From JADJPL01 sp040382095 (GTDB taxonomy: Bacteria > Bacteroidota > Bacteroidia > Chitinophagales > Saprospiraceae), in contig JBEIGB010000005.1 in NCBI GenBank assembly GCA_040382095.1, positions 1 through 64,000 on the forward strand: DNA of 64,000 bases, given 5' to 3'. Of this stretch, positions 44,270-52,771 are shown in pieces. The translations under genes were made by a program, and so were the position numbers. The stretch's first letter is position 1. Each line of letters opens with the position of its first letter. The notes beneath the pieces were generated by a model. The model did not search any database, was not told the DNA's origin, and saw nothing but the letters and a program-made list of their open reading frames with translations.

Positions 44270-45103
44270 ATGAAAATAGTTAAAATATTCCTTTTTGCAT
44301 TTCTCTTGATCCCGATGTTTTCCTGTAAGGAGATAGGTCCGGTAATCACCTCGCTGGCACCAGGAACGCCTAATCCGGTGAATATGCGCAACCGGGTCGT
44401 TCTGATTGAAGAGTTCTCGGGTGTGCGTTGTGTCAATTGTCCGGCTGGAAGCCAGGATCTTGAGCGCCTGTCCGCAGCGTATCCAGGGCGCCTGGCGATT
44501 GTATCTATCCATGCGGGTTTTTTTTCTAACCCATACCCGGAGAGCCGTTTTGATTTCCGTACACCAGAGGGTAATGGTCTGTTAAACCTTCTCGGGCAGC
44601 CGCTTGGATACCCTTCTGCTGTGATCAACCGTCGCAAGTTTGAGGGCGAAGCCGATCTTCAGCTCGGCCGTGCCCAGTGGCCGGGTTTCATCGAGCAGGA
44701 ACTGGCGAAGGCCCCCGCTTTTGATATTCGTCTATCCTCTTCTTTTTCCACTTCTACGCGGGAGTTAAGGGCAGATGTGGATATTGTGCGGTTAGACAAC
44801 AGCGCGAACTTTCAGGACATCCGCCTTTCGGTGTTTATTGTCGAAAACAATATCGCCGATGCCCAGCTTACACCGGAGGGGAAACGGGAGGATTACCTGC
44901 ATAAGTATGTGCTGCGCAAGGCGCTGACTGCTTTTGATGGCTCGCCGGTCGGCACGGATTTACAGGCCGCGCCTTCCGTCCGCCGTAGCTATGTGTTTAC
45001 TTTTCCGTCCAACTGGAAAGCGGAATCCTGCCGTTTAATCGCTTTCGTACATCGTAGCGGGGAATCATGGGAAGTGTTGCAGGCGGTGGAAAAGCCATTC
45101 TGA
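44270..45103 (+). CDS. Omp28-related outer membrane lipoprotein
   Basis: A 277-residue lipoprotein (lipobox MFSC, Cys at about 19). A thioredoxin-like domain carries IEEFSGVRCVNCPAGSQDLE near 43-62 with a CVNC motif, then the C-terminal beta-rich Omp28 domain (about 150-277). Omp28 of Porphyromonas gingivalis is a surface protein of unknown role. Pairing with the DUF6029 gene suggests they act together at the outer membrane. Confidence 0.85.
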   Translation: MKIVKIFLFAFLLIPMFSCKEIGPVITSLAPGTPNPVNMRNRVVLIEEFSGVRCVNCPAGSQDLERLSAAYPGRLAIVSIHAGFFSNPYPESRFDFRTPEGNGLLNLLGQPLGYPSAVINRRKFEGEADLQLGRAQWPGFIEQELAKAPAFDIRLSSSFSTSTRELRADVDIVRLDNSANFQDIRLSVFIVENNIADAQLTPEGKREDYLHKYVLRKALTAFDGSPVGTDLQAAPSVRRSYVFTFPSNWKAESCRLIAFVHRSGESWEVLQAVEKPF

Positions 45104-45204
45104 TCAATGGGTTTGTCATTGTTAAAAAATCGGGGTAAAAAGCGTGCTATATTTTCGCGGTATTTAAGGTGATTGTAAAAGATCGTATAACCCTGGTGCA
45201 CTAT

Positions 45205-46023
45205 TCAAATATCGTATTTGAACAAGCGAAAATCTTCGATTATCCGGATTAATTTATCTGCATATCCGGGATCGGTGGCATATCCTGCCTTTTTGAGCCC
45301 TTTTGCCCACGCGGCATAATCCCGCCTGGAAAGTTTGAACAAGGGTTGATACCTGGGTCCCTGGAGCAGGGTGCTGTGTGCCTGGTAGCTTTCGCCGGGA
45401 CTTGCATAAATTCGGAAAAAATCTTTGTGCGAATCGTCTTCGAAATTGCGGCAATGCCCTCTGCGGCAGGTTTTGGAAAAGCATTTTATACCGAAATGAT
45501 TGTTTGCTTCGGTTGCCAGCGGGCTTGCCCCTGCATTGGTCTCGAGCAACCCTTGCGCCAGGGTAATACTCGCAGGTATTCCGTGGCGGCGCATTTCTGC
45601 CTGAGCCAGTTGGGCATAAAGCAGGATATAGTTTTCCTGTTTCTTCCGTTTTTCCATATCGTCACGGGGCTCCCGAACGGGCTCCGATGCTGCTGCAGGC
45701 TGTTTATCCCTTTTTTCTGAGGAGATCATGGAAACGTTCATGGGTGGTTCCTGCCCCAGGCTGATGGGGACATATTCTGCAATGGTCTGGCGAATCGGTA
45801 TTTTTTCCGTTTTCGGTACGGGATCCAGTGAAATGCTCAGGGCGATATCTTTCCTTGCGAAAGCTACCGCCACCGTTATGGATAACACCCACTTGAACCA
45901 ATTTCTGCTCCAGGACTCCATTGTCCGCTTAAGGCCTTTCGCACGAAGGTGCCGGTCATCATTTTTAAAATGCTGCGCATCCATTTTTTCTGTTTTGTTA
46001 TATGGTCTTGAATCTGGGCACAT
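45205..46023 (-). CDS. Glucosaminidase (GH73-like) domain protein
   Basis: A 272-residue protein with an N-terminal membrane anchor or signal (about 42-62, WFKWVLSITVAVAFA) and a C-terminal glucosaminidase domain. The catalytic Glu is in ASITLAQGLLETNAGASPLA, followed by NNHFGIKC, RIYASPGESYQAH and YATDPGYADKLI. Such enzymes cleave the glycan strands of peptidoglycan. Alternative starts at 45984 or 45963 would leave the anchor intact. It stands alone. Confidence 0.88.
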   Translation of the reverse strand: MCPDSRPYNKTEKMDAQHFKNDDRHLRAKGLKRTMESWSRNWFKWVLSITVAVAFARKDIALSISLDPVPKTEKIPIRQTIAEYVPISLGQEPPMNVSMISSEKRDKQPAAASEPVREPRDDMEKRKKQENYILLYAQLAQAEMRRHGIPASITLAQGLLETNAGASPLATEANNHFGIKCFSKTCRRGHCRNFEDDSHKDFFRIYASPGESYQAHSTLLQGPRYQPLFKLSRRDYAAWAKGLKKAGYATDPGYADKLIRIIEDFRLFKYDI

Positions 46024-46118
46024 GCTTTTAGATTGCCACGATAATCCGGCTTAAAAATAAACAAATTGTTTTAAATAAAAAAAATAAATTGTTTGCTGTA
46101 AATGCTGGTGTGGGTGAA

Positions 46119-46160
46119 AGAGGCTGTCTCACAAGTCCTTTGGCAGCGCAAGCCGTCTTG
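46119..46160. repeat. Partial dispersed repeat upstream of ompH
   Basis: GAGGCTGTCTCACAAGTCC (from 46120) continues into TTTGGCAGCGCAAGCCG. This is the same module found at 89-118 and, inverted, at 29801-29842. No matching second arm is visible, so this is a half copy. Confidence 0.6.
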
Positions 46161-46228
46161 GTGTTGTCAACACCTAAATTGTTGCTAAAAATTATTTTAT
46201 TGAGGTGGACAAACGCTTTTAAAATAGG

Positions 46229-46236
46229 TACATTTG
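46229..46236 (+). promoter_or_regulatory. -7 box of the OmpH-like gene
   Basis: TACATTTG fits the TAnnTTTG consensus; a TTG at the expected distance is lacking. Transcription near 46243 would leave a very short leader before the ATG at 46255. Confidence 0.4.
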
Positions 46237-46254
46237 CAAAAAAGGCATATTGCT

Positions 46255-46764
46255 ATGAAAAATTCTGTATTGATGATTTGCTTATTATTGATGGGCGCGC
46301 TGCCATCCTGGGCGCAGAAGTACGGCCATCTAAATTACGGCAACGTACTTACGCTGATGCCCGAAGTGAAGCAGGCGGACGCACAGTTAGAAGTATTTCA
46401 GAAGGAACTGGTTTCGAAAGGGGAGCGTATGGCTGTGGAATTCAGAGGCAACGTTGCAAAATTTGTGACAGAGCAGCAGTCGGGGATACTATCGCCAAAA
46501 GAGCAGCAGACCAAACGGGAAGCGCTCGAGAGAGAGCAGGCGGCGATAGAAGCATACGAGCAGGAGATCCAGCGTCAGGTCAATTTGAAGCGCGAGGAAT
46601 TGTTAAAGCCACTGACGGACAGGCTGGACAAGGCAATCGAGGCAGTGGCCAAGGCGAATGGTTTTACATTGGTTTTTGACACCGGGGCCTTCAATGCGGT
46701 ACTCTACGGAGCTGAGAGCATTGATCTTTTTCCCATGGTAAAGAAGGAATTAGGGATTAATTAA
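46255..46764 (+). CDS. OmpH/Skp family periplasmic chaperone
   Basis: A 169-residue exported protein. Signal peptide to about 21 (GALPSWAQ) precedes YGHLNYGNVLTLMPEVKQA and a long charged helical coiled coil (about 40-125), the Skp tentacle. The C-terminal strand is FTLVFDTGAFNAVLYG. Skp binds unfolded outer-membrane proteins on their way to the Bam complex. The ATG at 46255 begins the signal peptide; upstream in-frame codons do not. Confidence 0.88.
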   Translation: MKNSVLMICLLLMGALPSWAQKYGHLNYGNVLTLMPEVKQADAQLEVFQKELVSKGERMAVEFRGNVAKFVTEQQSGILSPKEQQTKREALEREQAAIEAYEQEIQRQVNLKREELLKPLTDRLDKAIEAVAKANGFTLVFDTGAFNAVLYGAESIDLFPMVKKELGIN

Positions 46765-46809
46765 GGTTTTCCGCCTTCAATGGGCTAAATCGTATAGGAG
46801 CATACAAGT

Positions 46810-46858
46810 ACAAAGCCCTTTTTAGATTTTGCTTTGCAATTTCTAAAAAGGGCTTTGT
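46810..46858. terminator. Bidirectional hairpin terminator
   Basis: ACAAAGCCCTTTTTAGA (46810-46826) and its exact reverse complement (46842-46858) form a 17-bp stem with a 15-nt loop, between the convergent OmpH-like and acyl-CoA dehydrogenase genes. The stem contains both T and A runs, so it can serve both directions. Confidence 0.7.
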
Positions 46859-46887
46859 GCGTTAATTAAATCTGTTGACCCCTGTCC

Positions 46888-48690
46888 TTAAAGGGCGTAT
46901 GTATTTGCCTCGATTAGAGTGGCGGCGACTTTTCGGCGCAGTTGTACCGTATTGCGGGCGGGATATTTAGAAAAGCGCTTGACGCCCATGAGGAACGTGC
47001 GGAGCAGATCGCCTTCCGCAAAAGCTGCAAGTGCGGTTGAAGCCGTATGTTGGATACGGAAAGTGGCATCGTGGAAATAGGTTTGCAGGATAGCATCGTA
47101 GATATCCATCGGAAGGGCTGCTGTACCTTTCTGGCGGAGTTTTTCCACACGGAGCAGCAGGGATTCTGCCATAAAAACCTCGATCATCATATCTGCGATG
47201 TTCATGAGGATTTCCTGGGATTCTTTGAGATCAATTTTGCCGTCCATCTGCATTTTTGCAGCAGCCCCGGTGCAGATGAGGGTAATTTTCTTGAAGTTTT
47301 CCACGGCGATTTTTTCCTCTCCATAAGGGCCTTCGGGGGTTTCGACAGAAGGCATAGATGCGAGCTCTTTCTGAACCGCCCATGCCGGCCCTACCAGATC
47401 AATCGCTCCTTTCATGGCACGCTTATAGAGCATATCCACTGCCAGCATGCGGTTGATTTCATTAGTACCTTCGAAGATGCGGTTGATACGGGCGTCGCGG
47501 TATGCGCGCGCTGCGGGCGCCTCTTCTGAAAAGCCCATTCCACCGTAGATTTGCACCATTTCATCCACTACATAATCCAGTACTTCTGAGCCGGCTACTT
47601 TGATGATCGCACATTCGATCGCATATTCTTCTGCAGCGATTTGCTTTGCCGCTACATAGCCTGCTCCTCCGGCCACTGCTTCCTGGTTTTTGAGTTCGAT
47701 CATATTGGAAACGCGGTAAACGGCACTTTCGAGTGCAAAGACGCGGATAGCCTGTTCGGCGAGTTTATGCTGGATAGCTCCAAAGCTGGATATTGGGCAT
47801 TGAAACTGGATGCGTTCGTTGGCATATTGGACGGAGAAGGAGGAGATTTTTTTGCATCCGCCCATCACCCCTGCACCGAGTTTGAATCGGCCGATATTAA
47901 GGACATTAAATGCGATGAGGTGGCCTTTTCCGATTTCGCCCAGTAGGTTTTCGGCAGGTACTTTGACGTTTTCGAAGAACATCTGCCTGGTGGAAGAGCC
48001 TTTGATGCCGAGTTTGTTTTCTTCTGCCCCGAAGCTAAGGCCGTCGCTGTTCCGCTCGACGATGAATCCTGTGAATTTTTCGCCACTGATTTTAGCGAAT
48101 ACGATGAAGATATCGGCGAAGCCCGAGTTGGTGATCCACATTTTCTGGCCATTGAGGATATAGTGGCGGCCATCTTCACTGAGGTCTGCGCGGGTTTTCG
48201 CTGCCAGGGCATCAGAGCCGGAACCCGGTTCGGTGAGGCAGTAGGAGGCTTTAAGGTCACCGGAAATGAGTCTTGGGAGGTATTTTTGCTTTTGTTCTTC
48301 GGTCCCGTAATAGAGGATAGGCAACATCCCGATCCCGGTATGAGCGGAGAATGTTACCGAGAATGATCCGGAATTACCCATTTCCTCGGTAATAAAGGTG
48401 TTGGAGTTGTTATCCAGTTCCATACCGCCGTACGCTTCGGGCATGTGTGCGCCGAGGAGGCCGAGCTCTGCGACTTTTTTCAGTAAGGCGGCACTTAGGC
48501 CAGGTTCCTGTTTTTCGATGCGCTCATAGACCGGGAAGATATCGTTTTCGACGAAACCCCTGACGGTTTCCCGGATCATGACCTGTTCCTCATTGATATC
48601 TTCCGGGATATAAACATCCTCGGGGTTGGATGCTTTGAGGAGGAACTGGCCCCCGGCGAGTGCTTGCTGTGCGATAGTGGAATCCGTCAT
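46888..48690 (-). CDS. Acyl-CoA dehydrogenase, long form
   Basis: A 600-residue acyl-CoA dehydrogenase of the long Bacteroidota type. The core (about 30-440) carries YCLTEPGSGSDALAAKTRA, NGQKMWITNSGFAD, the MVQIYGGMGFSEEAPAAR segment and catalytic Glu in INRIFEGTNEINRM. A C-terminal helical extension (about 450-600) is typical of very-long-chain enzymes. It likely oxidises fatty acyl-CoA. Two palindromic sites lie in its upstream region. Confidence 0.94.
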   Translation of the reverse strand: MTDSTIAQQALAGGQFLLKASNPEDVYIPEDINEEQVMIRETVRGFVENDIFPVYERIEKQEPGLSAALLKKVAELGLLGAHMPEAYGGMELDNNSNTFITEEMGNSGSFSVTFSAHTGIGMLPILYYGTEEQKQKYLPRLISGDLKASYCLTEPGSGSDALAAKTRADLSEDGRHYILNGQKMWITNSGFADIFIVFAKISGEKFTGFIVERNSDGLSFGAEENKLGIKGSSTRQMFFENVKVPAENLLGEIGKGHLIAFNVLNIGRFKLGAGVMGGCKKISSFSVQYANERIQFQCPISSFGAIQHKLAEQAIRVFALESAVYRVSNMIELKNQEAVAGGAGYVAAKQIAAEEYAIECAIIKVAGSEVLDYVVDEMVQIYGGMGFSEEAPAARAYRDARINRIFEGTNEINRMLAVDMLYKRAMKGAIDLVGPAWAVQKELASMPSVETPEGPYGEEKIAVENFKKITLICTGAAAKMQMDGKIDLKESQEILMNIADMMIEVFMAESLLLRVEKLRQKGTAALPMDIYDAILQTYFHDATFRIQHTASTALAAFAEGDLLRTFLMGVKRFSKYPARNTVQLRRKVAATLIEANTYAL

Positions 48691-48716
48691 GGCGATTATG
48701 TTTGATTATCTTAAAT

Positions 48717-48794
48717 AGCGAATTTTCGCTGTAAAAATACAGCAATTCATCCTTTTTGTAAATAGCAGGACGTGATTTTTTGCGAAAATTCGCT
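48717..48794. promoter_or_regulatory. Pair of palindromic operator-like sites
   Basis: AGCGAA-TT-TTCGCT (48717-48730) is a perfect 6+2+6 dyad; TGCGAA-AA-TTCGCT (48781-48794) is the same site with one mismatch, centres 64 bp apart. They lie 27-40 and 91-104 bp before the acyl-CoA dehydrogenase start. Two matching dyads at about six helical turns suggest cooperative binding by a dimeric regulator such as a TetR-type fatty-acid repressor. No regulator gene is adjacent. Confidence 0.6.
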
Positions 48795-48887
48795 AAAATA
48801 GATTTATCGGGATAGGTTAGGGCGGAAAAAAGGCATTTTAACCCGCGCCGATTTCGTCACGACAGGTCAACTATGGCGATGACAAGA

Positions 48888-49292
48888 TTATTCTTTCAGT
48901 GTTTCGACTTTGTACACCAGATATTGGGTTTTCCCTTGCCAGGGCATAACTTTTAATTTTTGCTTGTAGTGCAGTTTTACCCTGCTGCCTTCGCTGCTGC
49001 TGATGGCTTCATACGTTTTTCTGGAGTTGGCGGAAAAGTCCCAGGTTTTGACGGCGAGGTCGCTGCGGGTGGCCAGGTTGAGGGTACCTTCATAGGTTTT
49101 GAAGAGTAATCCTTTATAACTGATTTTCATGACATACCCAATACGTGTACCTTCGCTGTAGGTGAAATTGCACACCAGAAAATAGCCGGCCAGTGCGACG
49201 CTGGCGAGCAGGAGCAGATAAAGGAGTACCTTGCGTGCCCGCTTTTTGATGTTCTGCCTGCCTTCTTCGACGACTTGTTGGAATTCGCTCAT
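48888..49292 (-). CDS. Small single-span membrane protein
   Basis: A 134-residue protein. A basic cytosolic N-terminus (residues 1-22) precedes one membrane span (YLLLLASVALAGYFLVC, about 25-42) and an extracytoplasmic beta-rich domain with GYVMKISYKGLLFKTYEGTL. No enzyme motifs are visible. Similar short proteins are widespread in Bacteroidota and sometimes misnamed 6-phosphogluconate dehydrogenase in databases; nothing here supports that. It lies 60 bp downstream of galE. Confidence 0.7.
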   Translation of the reverse strand: MSEFQQVVEEGRQNIKKRARKVLLYLLLLASVALAGYFLVCNFTYSEGTRIGYVMKISYKGLLFKTYEGTLNLATRSDLAVKTWDFSANSRKTYEAISSSEGSRVKLHYKQKLKVMPWQGKTQYLVYKVETLKE

Positions 49293-49352
49293 AATGGACA
49301 ATATTTTAGAGGATAACAGAAGATTTTTGCTTTTATGGCGTGGTTAGGAAGT

Positions 49353-50378
49353 TTATTGGATGTGTACGCGTATTTTTTCCCATTCCCAGGCAGTGCGCAT
49401 GATATCGTCAATATCCCTTTGCGGCGTCCAGCCCAGGATACGGGTTGCTTTGTCGAGGTTAGCATAGATTGCAACGACATCCCCTGGCCGTCGTGGCCCG
49501 ATTGCATAGTTGAGCCTGGTTTTGGCGACTTTCTCGAAAGCATGGATAGCTTCGAGGACGGTGACACCTTCTCCGATGCCGAGATTGAACACTTCGCACT
49601 GTTCCTGGTTGCGGTGGTAGAGAAGGTATTCCATTGCTTTGGTATGGGCATTGGCGAGGTCCATGACGTGGATATAATCCCGGATACAGCTTCCGTCGCG
49701 GGTGGGGTAATCATTGCCAAAGACGGTCATTTCTGCCCGTTTCCCTGCGGCGGTTTCGGTAATAACCGGTACGAGGTTGCTGGCCGGGTTGCTGGGGTCT
49801 TCCCCTATTTTGGCACTTTCATGTGCCCCTGCAGGATTAAAATAACGCAAAAGAACGGTATTGAGGTTAGTATTGGCGCGGGTATAGTCCATTAAAATAT
49901 CCTCGCCCATTTGTTTGGTACGTGCGTAGGGCGATTCTGCTTCCTGGCGGGGGGTCATTTCCGTTACGGGGAGTGCGCGGGCATTGCCATACACCGAGCA
50001 GGAAGAAGAAAAGATTAAATGCTGTATCTTAGCCTCGGCCATACACTCCAGGAGGTTGAGGAGGCCGAGCATATTGTTGCGATAGTAATGGAGGGGTTTT
50101 TGGACGGATTCTCCGACTGCTTTGAGGGCGGCGAAATGGATGACGCCCTGGATATCGGCGTGTTCGAGGAATACGCGGCGCAGGCCTTCCAGATCACAGA
50201 GGTCGGTGGGGTAGTTAAGGACTTGCTTTGCGGTGATTTGTTTGATTCCGTCGAGTACAGATGCCCTGGAGTTGGAAAGGTTGTCCACCGAGACGGGGGA
50301 ATAGCCGTGATCCAGTAAATCCACGATGGTATGGCTTCCAATATAGCCGCAGCCGCCCGTTACGAGAATTTTAGGCAT
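49353..50378 (-). CDS. galE: UDP-glucose 4-epimerase
   Basis: A 341-residue short-chain dehydrogenase that interconverts UDP-glucose and UDP-galactose for surface polysaccharides. The NAD-binding GGCGYIGSHTIVDLLDHGY is at the N-terminus. The catalytic Ser is in FSSSCSVYGN, with the YXXXK pair in ESPYARTKQMGEDIL. The RDYIHVMDLANAH segment near 235 is the family marker. Divergent from the cysQ run with only 38 bp between starts. Confidence 0.95.
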   Translation of the reverse strand: MPKILVTGGCGYIGSHTIVDLLDHGYSPVSVDNLSNSRASVLDGIKQITAKQVLNYPTDLCDLEGLRRVFLEHADIQGVIHFAALKAVGESVQKPLHYYRNNMLGLLNLLECMAEAKIQHLIFSSSCSVYGNARALPVTEMTPRQEAESPYARTKQMGEDILMDYTRANTNLNTVLLRYFNPAGAHESAKIGEDPSNPASNLVPVITETAAGKRAEMTVFGNDYPTRDGSCIRDYIHVMDLANAHTKAMEYLLYHRNQEQCEVFNLGIGEGVTVLEAIHAFEKVAKTRLNYAIGPRRPGDVVAIYANLDKATRILGWTPQRDIDDIMRTAWEWEKIRVHIQ

Positions 50379-50416
50379 AATTATCTATTTTTACGCCTGT
50401 AAAATTGCAAAAAAGA

Positions 50417-51211
50417 ATGGATAAAAGCGGGTTATTGGAGCATGTTAAATCTATTGCGCGGGCAGCTGGTGCGGCAATTATGGCTTTCTACCGGCAGACG
50501 GACCTGGGCATAACGCACAAAGCGGATGATTCCCCGCTCACTTTAGCCGATCAGGCTTCCAATCAGATAATATGTGAATCGTTGAAGAGGTTATTGCCGG
50601 TCTTTCCGATTATTTCTGAAGAAAACCGGGCGCTGGCCTATTCGGGGAGGCGGGGATTTGAATACGCCTGGCTGGTTGACCCGCTCGATGGTACGCGGGA
50701 ATTTATAGCAGGGAATGAGGACTTCACGGTCAATATTGCACTGCTGAAGGGGAATCGTCCTGAGCTTGGGGTAGTATTTGTGCCCGCTCTTGGGGAAATC
50801 TACTGGGCGGGCCGGGATATGGGTGCTTTTGGGGAATATGAGGGCAGGGTACATACCTTGCAGGCAGCGAATTTTGACTTTTCATCGCCTGGCCTGAGGG
50901 TACTTTGTTCCCGTTCGCATGCCGACGCGCGCACCGCTGCTTTTATTGAGCGCCTGGACGCCCCGGAGCGGATTTCGCGGGGCAGCGCTTTAAAATTTAT
51001 GCTACTGGCGCGTGGCGATGCAGAGCTCTACCCCCGTATGGGGCCGACTATGGAATGGGATACGGCTGCAGCACAGATTATAGTAGAAGAAGCCGGGGGC
51101 TGGGTGGTAGATGCTGAAACAAAATTACCTTTGACCTACAACAAGGAGGAGCTGCGGAATCCCTACTTTATCGCTGCGGGGAAGTCCGTTACAAACCCAT
51201 TGGTATGGTGA
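50417..51211 (+). CDS. cysQ: 3'(2'),5'-bisphosphate nucleotidase CysQ
   Basis: A 264-residue magnesium-dependent phosphatase that hydrolyses 3'-phosphoadenosine 5'-phosphate, a by-product of sulfate assimilation. Metal-binding motifs are PIISEEN, WLVDPLDGTREFI and MEWDTAAAQIIVEEAGG. The overall length is normal. The ATG at 50417 is chosen over an upstream TTG. Its last 7 bp overlap the glycosyltransferase start, indicating translational coupling. Confidence 0.94.
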   Translation: MDKSGLLEHVKSIARAAGAAIMAFYRQTDLGITHKADDSPLTLADQASNQIICESLKRLLPVFPIISEENRALAYSGRRGFEYAWLVDPLDGTREFIAGNEDFTVNIALLKGNRPELGVVFVPALGEIYWAGRDMGAFGEYEGRVHTLQAANFDFSSPGLRVLCSRSHADARTAAFIERLDAPERISRGSALKFMLLARGDAELYPRMGPTMEWDTAAAQIIVEEAGGWVVDAETKLPLTYNKEELRNPYFIAAGKSVTNPLVW

Positions 51212-51963
51212 ATATTTCGCTGGTTGTCATAACGTATAATGAAGCAGATAACATTCGCCGCTGCCTGGAGAGCGCGGTGGGGGTTGTTGACGAAATTGTG
51301 GTGGTGGATTCTGTTTCGACCGATGCGACGGTTGCGATTGCGGAGTCCTTTGGGGCAAGGGTTGTTGTGCAGCCATTTCTGGGTTATGTTGCACAGAAAC
51401 GGCTTGCGATTTCCCAGGCACTCCATCCGGTCGTATTATCGTTAGATGCCGATGAGGTATTGTCGGAGACACTTCGGATGTCTATTTTGGAGGTAAAAGC
51501 TAATTGGGTCTGTGATTGTTATTTTATGAACCGGCTGAGCAATATCGGTGGCAGGTGGATCCGGTATGGTGCTTGGTATCCTGACCGCAAGATGCGGCTT
51601 TTCGACCGTGGGAAGTATACCTTGGAGGGGATTGACCCGCATGACAAGTTCGTTCCGGTGCCTGGCGCTTCGAGTGCCCGTCTCAAGGGGGATATTCTGC
51701 ACTATACGAATGTAGATATTGCTGGCAGGGCGGCTACAGTGAATAAGTTTAGCACGCTGGCAGCTAAGGCATTCAACGAACGCGGCAAACGCGGTTCCTG
51801 GGGGCGTTTACTTTTCAAGCCCTTTTTCCGTTTTGTTGTGGAGTACTTTTTGCGGCTTGGCTTCCTTGATGGGTTTTACGGGTTTATCATCGCGATGACT
51901 TCTGCGCAGTATGTGTTTTTACGCGAGGCAAAATTGATGGAACTGCAAAGTACAGGTAAATAA
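51205..51963 (+). CDS. Glycosyltransferase family 2 (WaaE/KdtX-like)
   Basis: A 252-residue GT-A enzyme: ISLVVITYNEADNIRRCLES, EIVVVDSVSTDATVAIAES and VLSLDADEVLSETLR hold the nucleotide-sugar and metal-binding DXD-type sites. A C-terminal amphipathic region may contact the membrane. The pattern matches WaaE-type LPS core beta-1,4-glucosyltransferases, consistent with its position beside lpxH. Acceptor and donor remain unknown. Confidence 0.9.
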   Translation: MVNISLVVITYNEADNIRRCLESAVGVVDEIVVVDSVSTDATVAIAESFGARVVVQPFLGYVAQKRLAISQALHPVVLSLDADEVLSETLRMSILEVKANWVCDCYFMNRLSNIGGRWIRYGAWYPDRKMRLFDRGKYTLEGIDPHDKFVPVPGASSARLKGDILHYTNVDIAGRAATVNKFSTLAAKAFNERGKRGSWGRLLFKPFFRFVVEYFLRLGFLDGFYGFIIAMTSAQYVFLREAKLMELQSTGK

Positions 51964-51982
51964 AGGTATTGATGATTAAAGC

Positions 51983-52771
51983 ATGACAGCGGGCAAAAAA
52001 ATATATTTCGCTTCTGATTTCCATCTTGGCATGGATGGGCGCCTGAGCAGCAGGGAGCGCGAGTTGCAGTTGCTGCGCTGGCTGGACCAGATTTCAGCAG
52101 ATGCGGAAGAAGTGTTCCTGGTGGGTGATTTATTCGATTTTTGGTTTGAATATCGCAGCGTAGTCCCCAGGGGGTTTGTGCGTTTTTTGGGAAAGCTGGC
52201 AGCATTGCGCGATGGGGGGCTTCCGATCCACATATTTATTGGCAACCACGATATGTGGATGTTCGATTATTTTGAGCGGGAGCTGGGTATTCCGGTATAC
52301 CGGGGACCTGTGGTCCGCGAGTTTGGTGGAAAAACGTTTTTCATAGGCCATGGAGATGGGCTGGGACCGGATGATTACGGATATAAGCTCATAAAAAAAA
52401 TCTTCAGGAATCCGTTTTGCCAGTGGGCATTTGGGCTGCTGCACCCCGATGTGGGAGTTGGGTTGGCAAATTACCTTTCAGGAAGGAGCAGGGCATCGAA
52501 CCCACCTGCCCCAGAGTTTCTCGGAGAAGGGCAAGAGTGGCTGATCGCATATTGCCACCGGAAGCTCGAAACGGTAGTGGCGGACTATTTTATTTTTGGG
52601 CACCGCCATCTGCCGATAGACTATACGCTGAAGAATGGTACGAGCCGATATATCAACCTTGGCGATTGGCTATATTATAATACGTATGCAGTATTCGATG
52701 GCACCGATTTACAGCTTGTTTTTTTTGATCGTCCGGGCGGGAAAATTTTTGGGCGGACGCTGCCGGGGTAA
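51983..52771 (+). CDS. lpxH: UDP-2,3-diacylglucosamine diphosphatase LpxH
   Basis: A 262-residue calcineurin-fold phosphoesterase of lipid A synthesis. All metal motifs are present: ASDFHLGMDGR, LVGDLFDFWFEYR, FIGNHDMW, GHGDGLG and IFGHRHLP. It yields lipid X on the membrane surface. It lies 19 bp after the glycosyltransferase and overlaps the likely start of the next gene. Confidence 0.92.
   Translation: MTAGKKIYFASDFHLGMDGRLSSRERELQLLRWLDQISADAEEVFLVGDLFDFWFEYRSVVPRGFVRFLGKLAALRDGGLPIHIFIGNHDMWMFDYFERELGIPVYRGPVVREFGGKTFFIGHGDGLGPDDYGYKLIKKIFRNPFCQWAFGLLHPDVGVGLANYLSGRSRASNPPAPEFLGEGQEWLIAYCHRKLETVVADYFIFGHRHLPIDYTLKNGTSRYINLGDWLYYNTYAVFDGTDLQLVFFDRPGGKIFGRTLPG

Noticed and set aside
46089..46679. 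A 196-codon plus frame overlapping the OmpH-like gene
   Set aside because: It is out of frame with the clear Skp-type protein and its product lacks any signal or family pattern.
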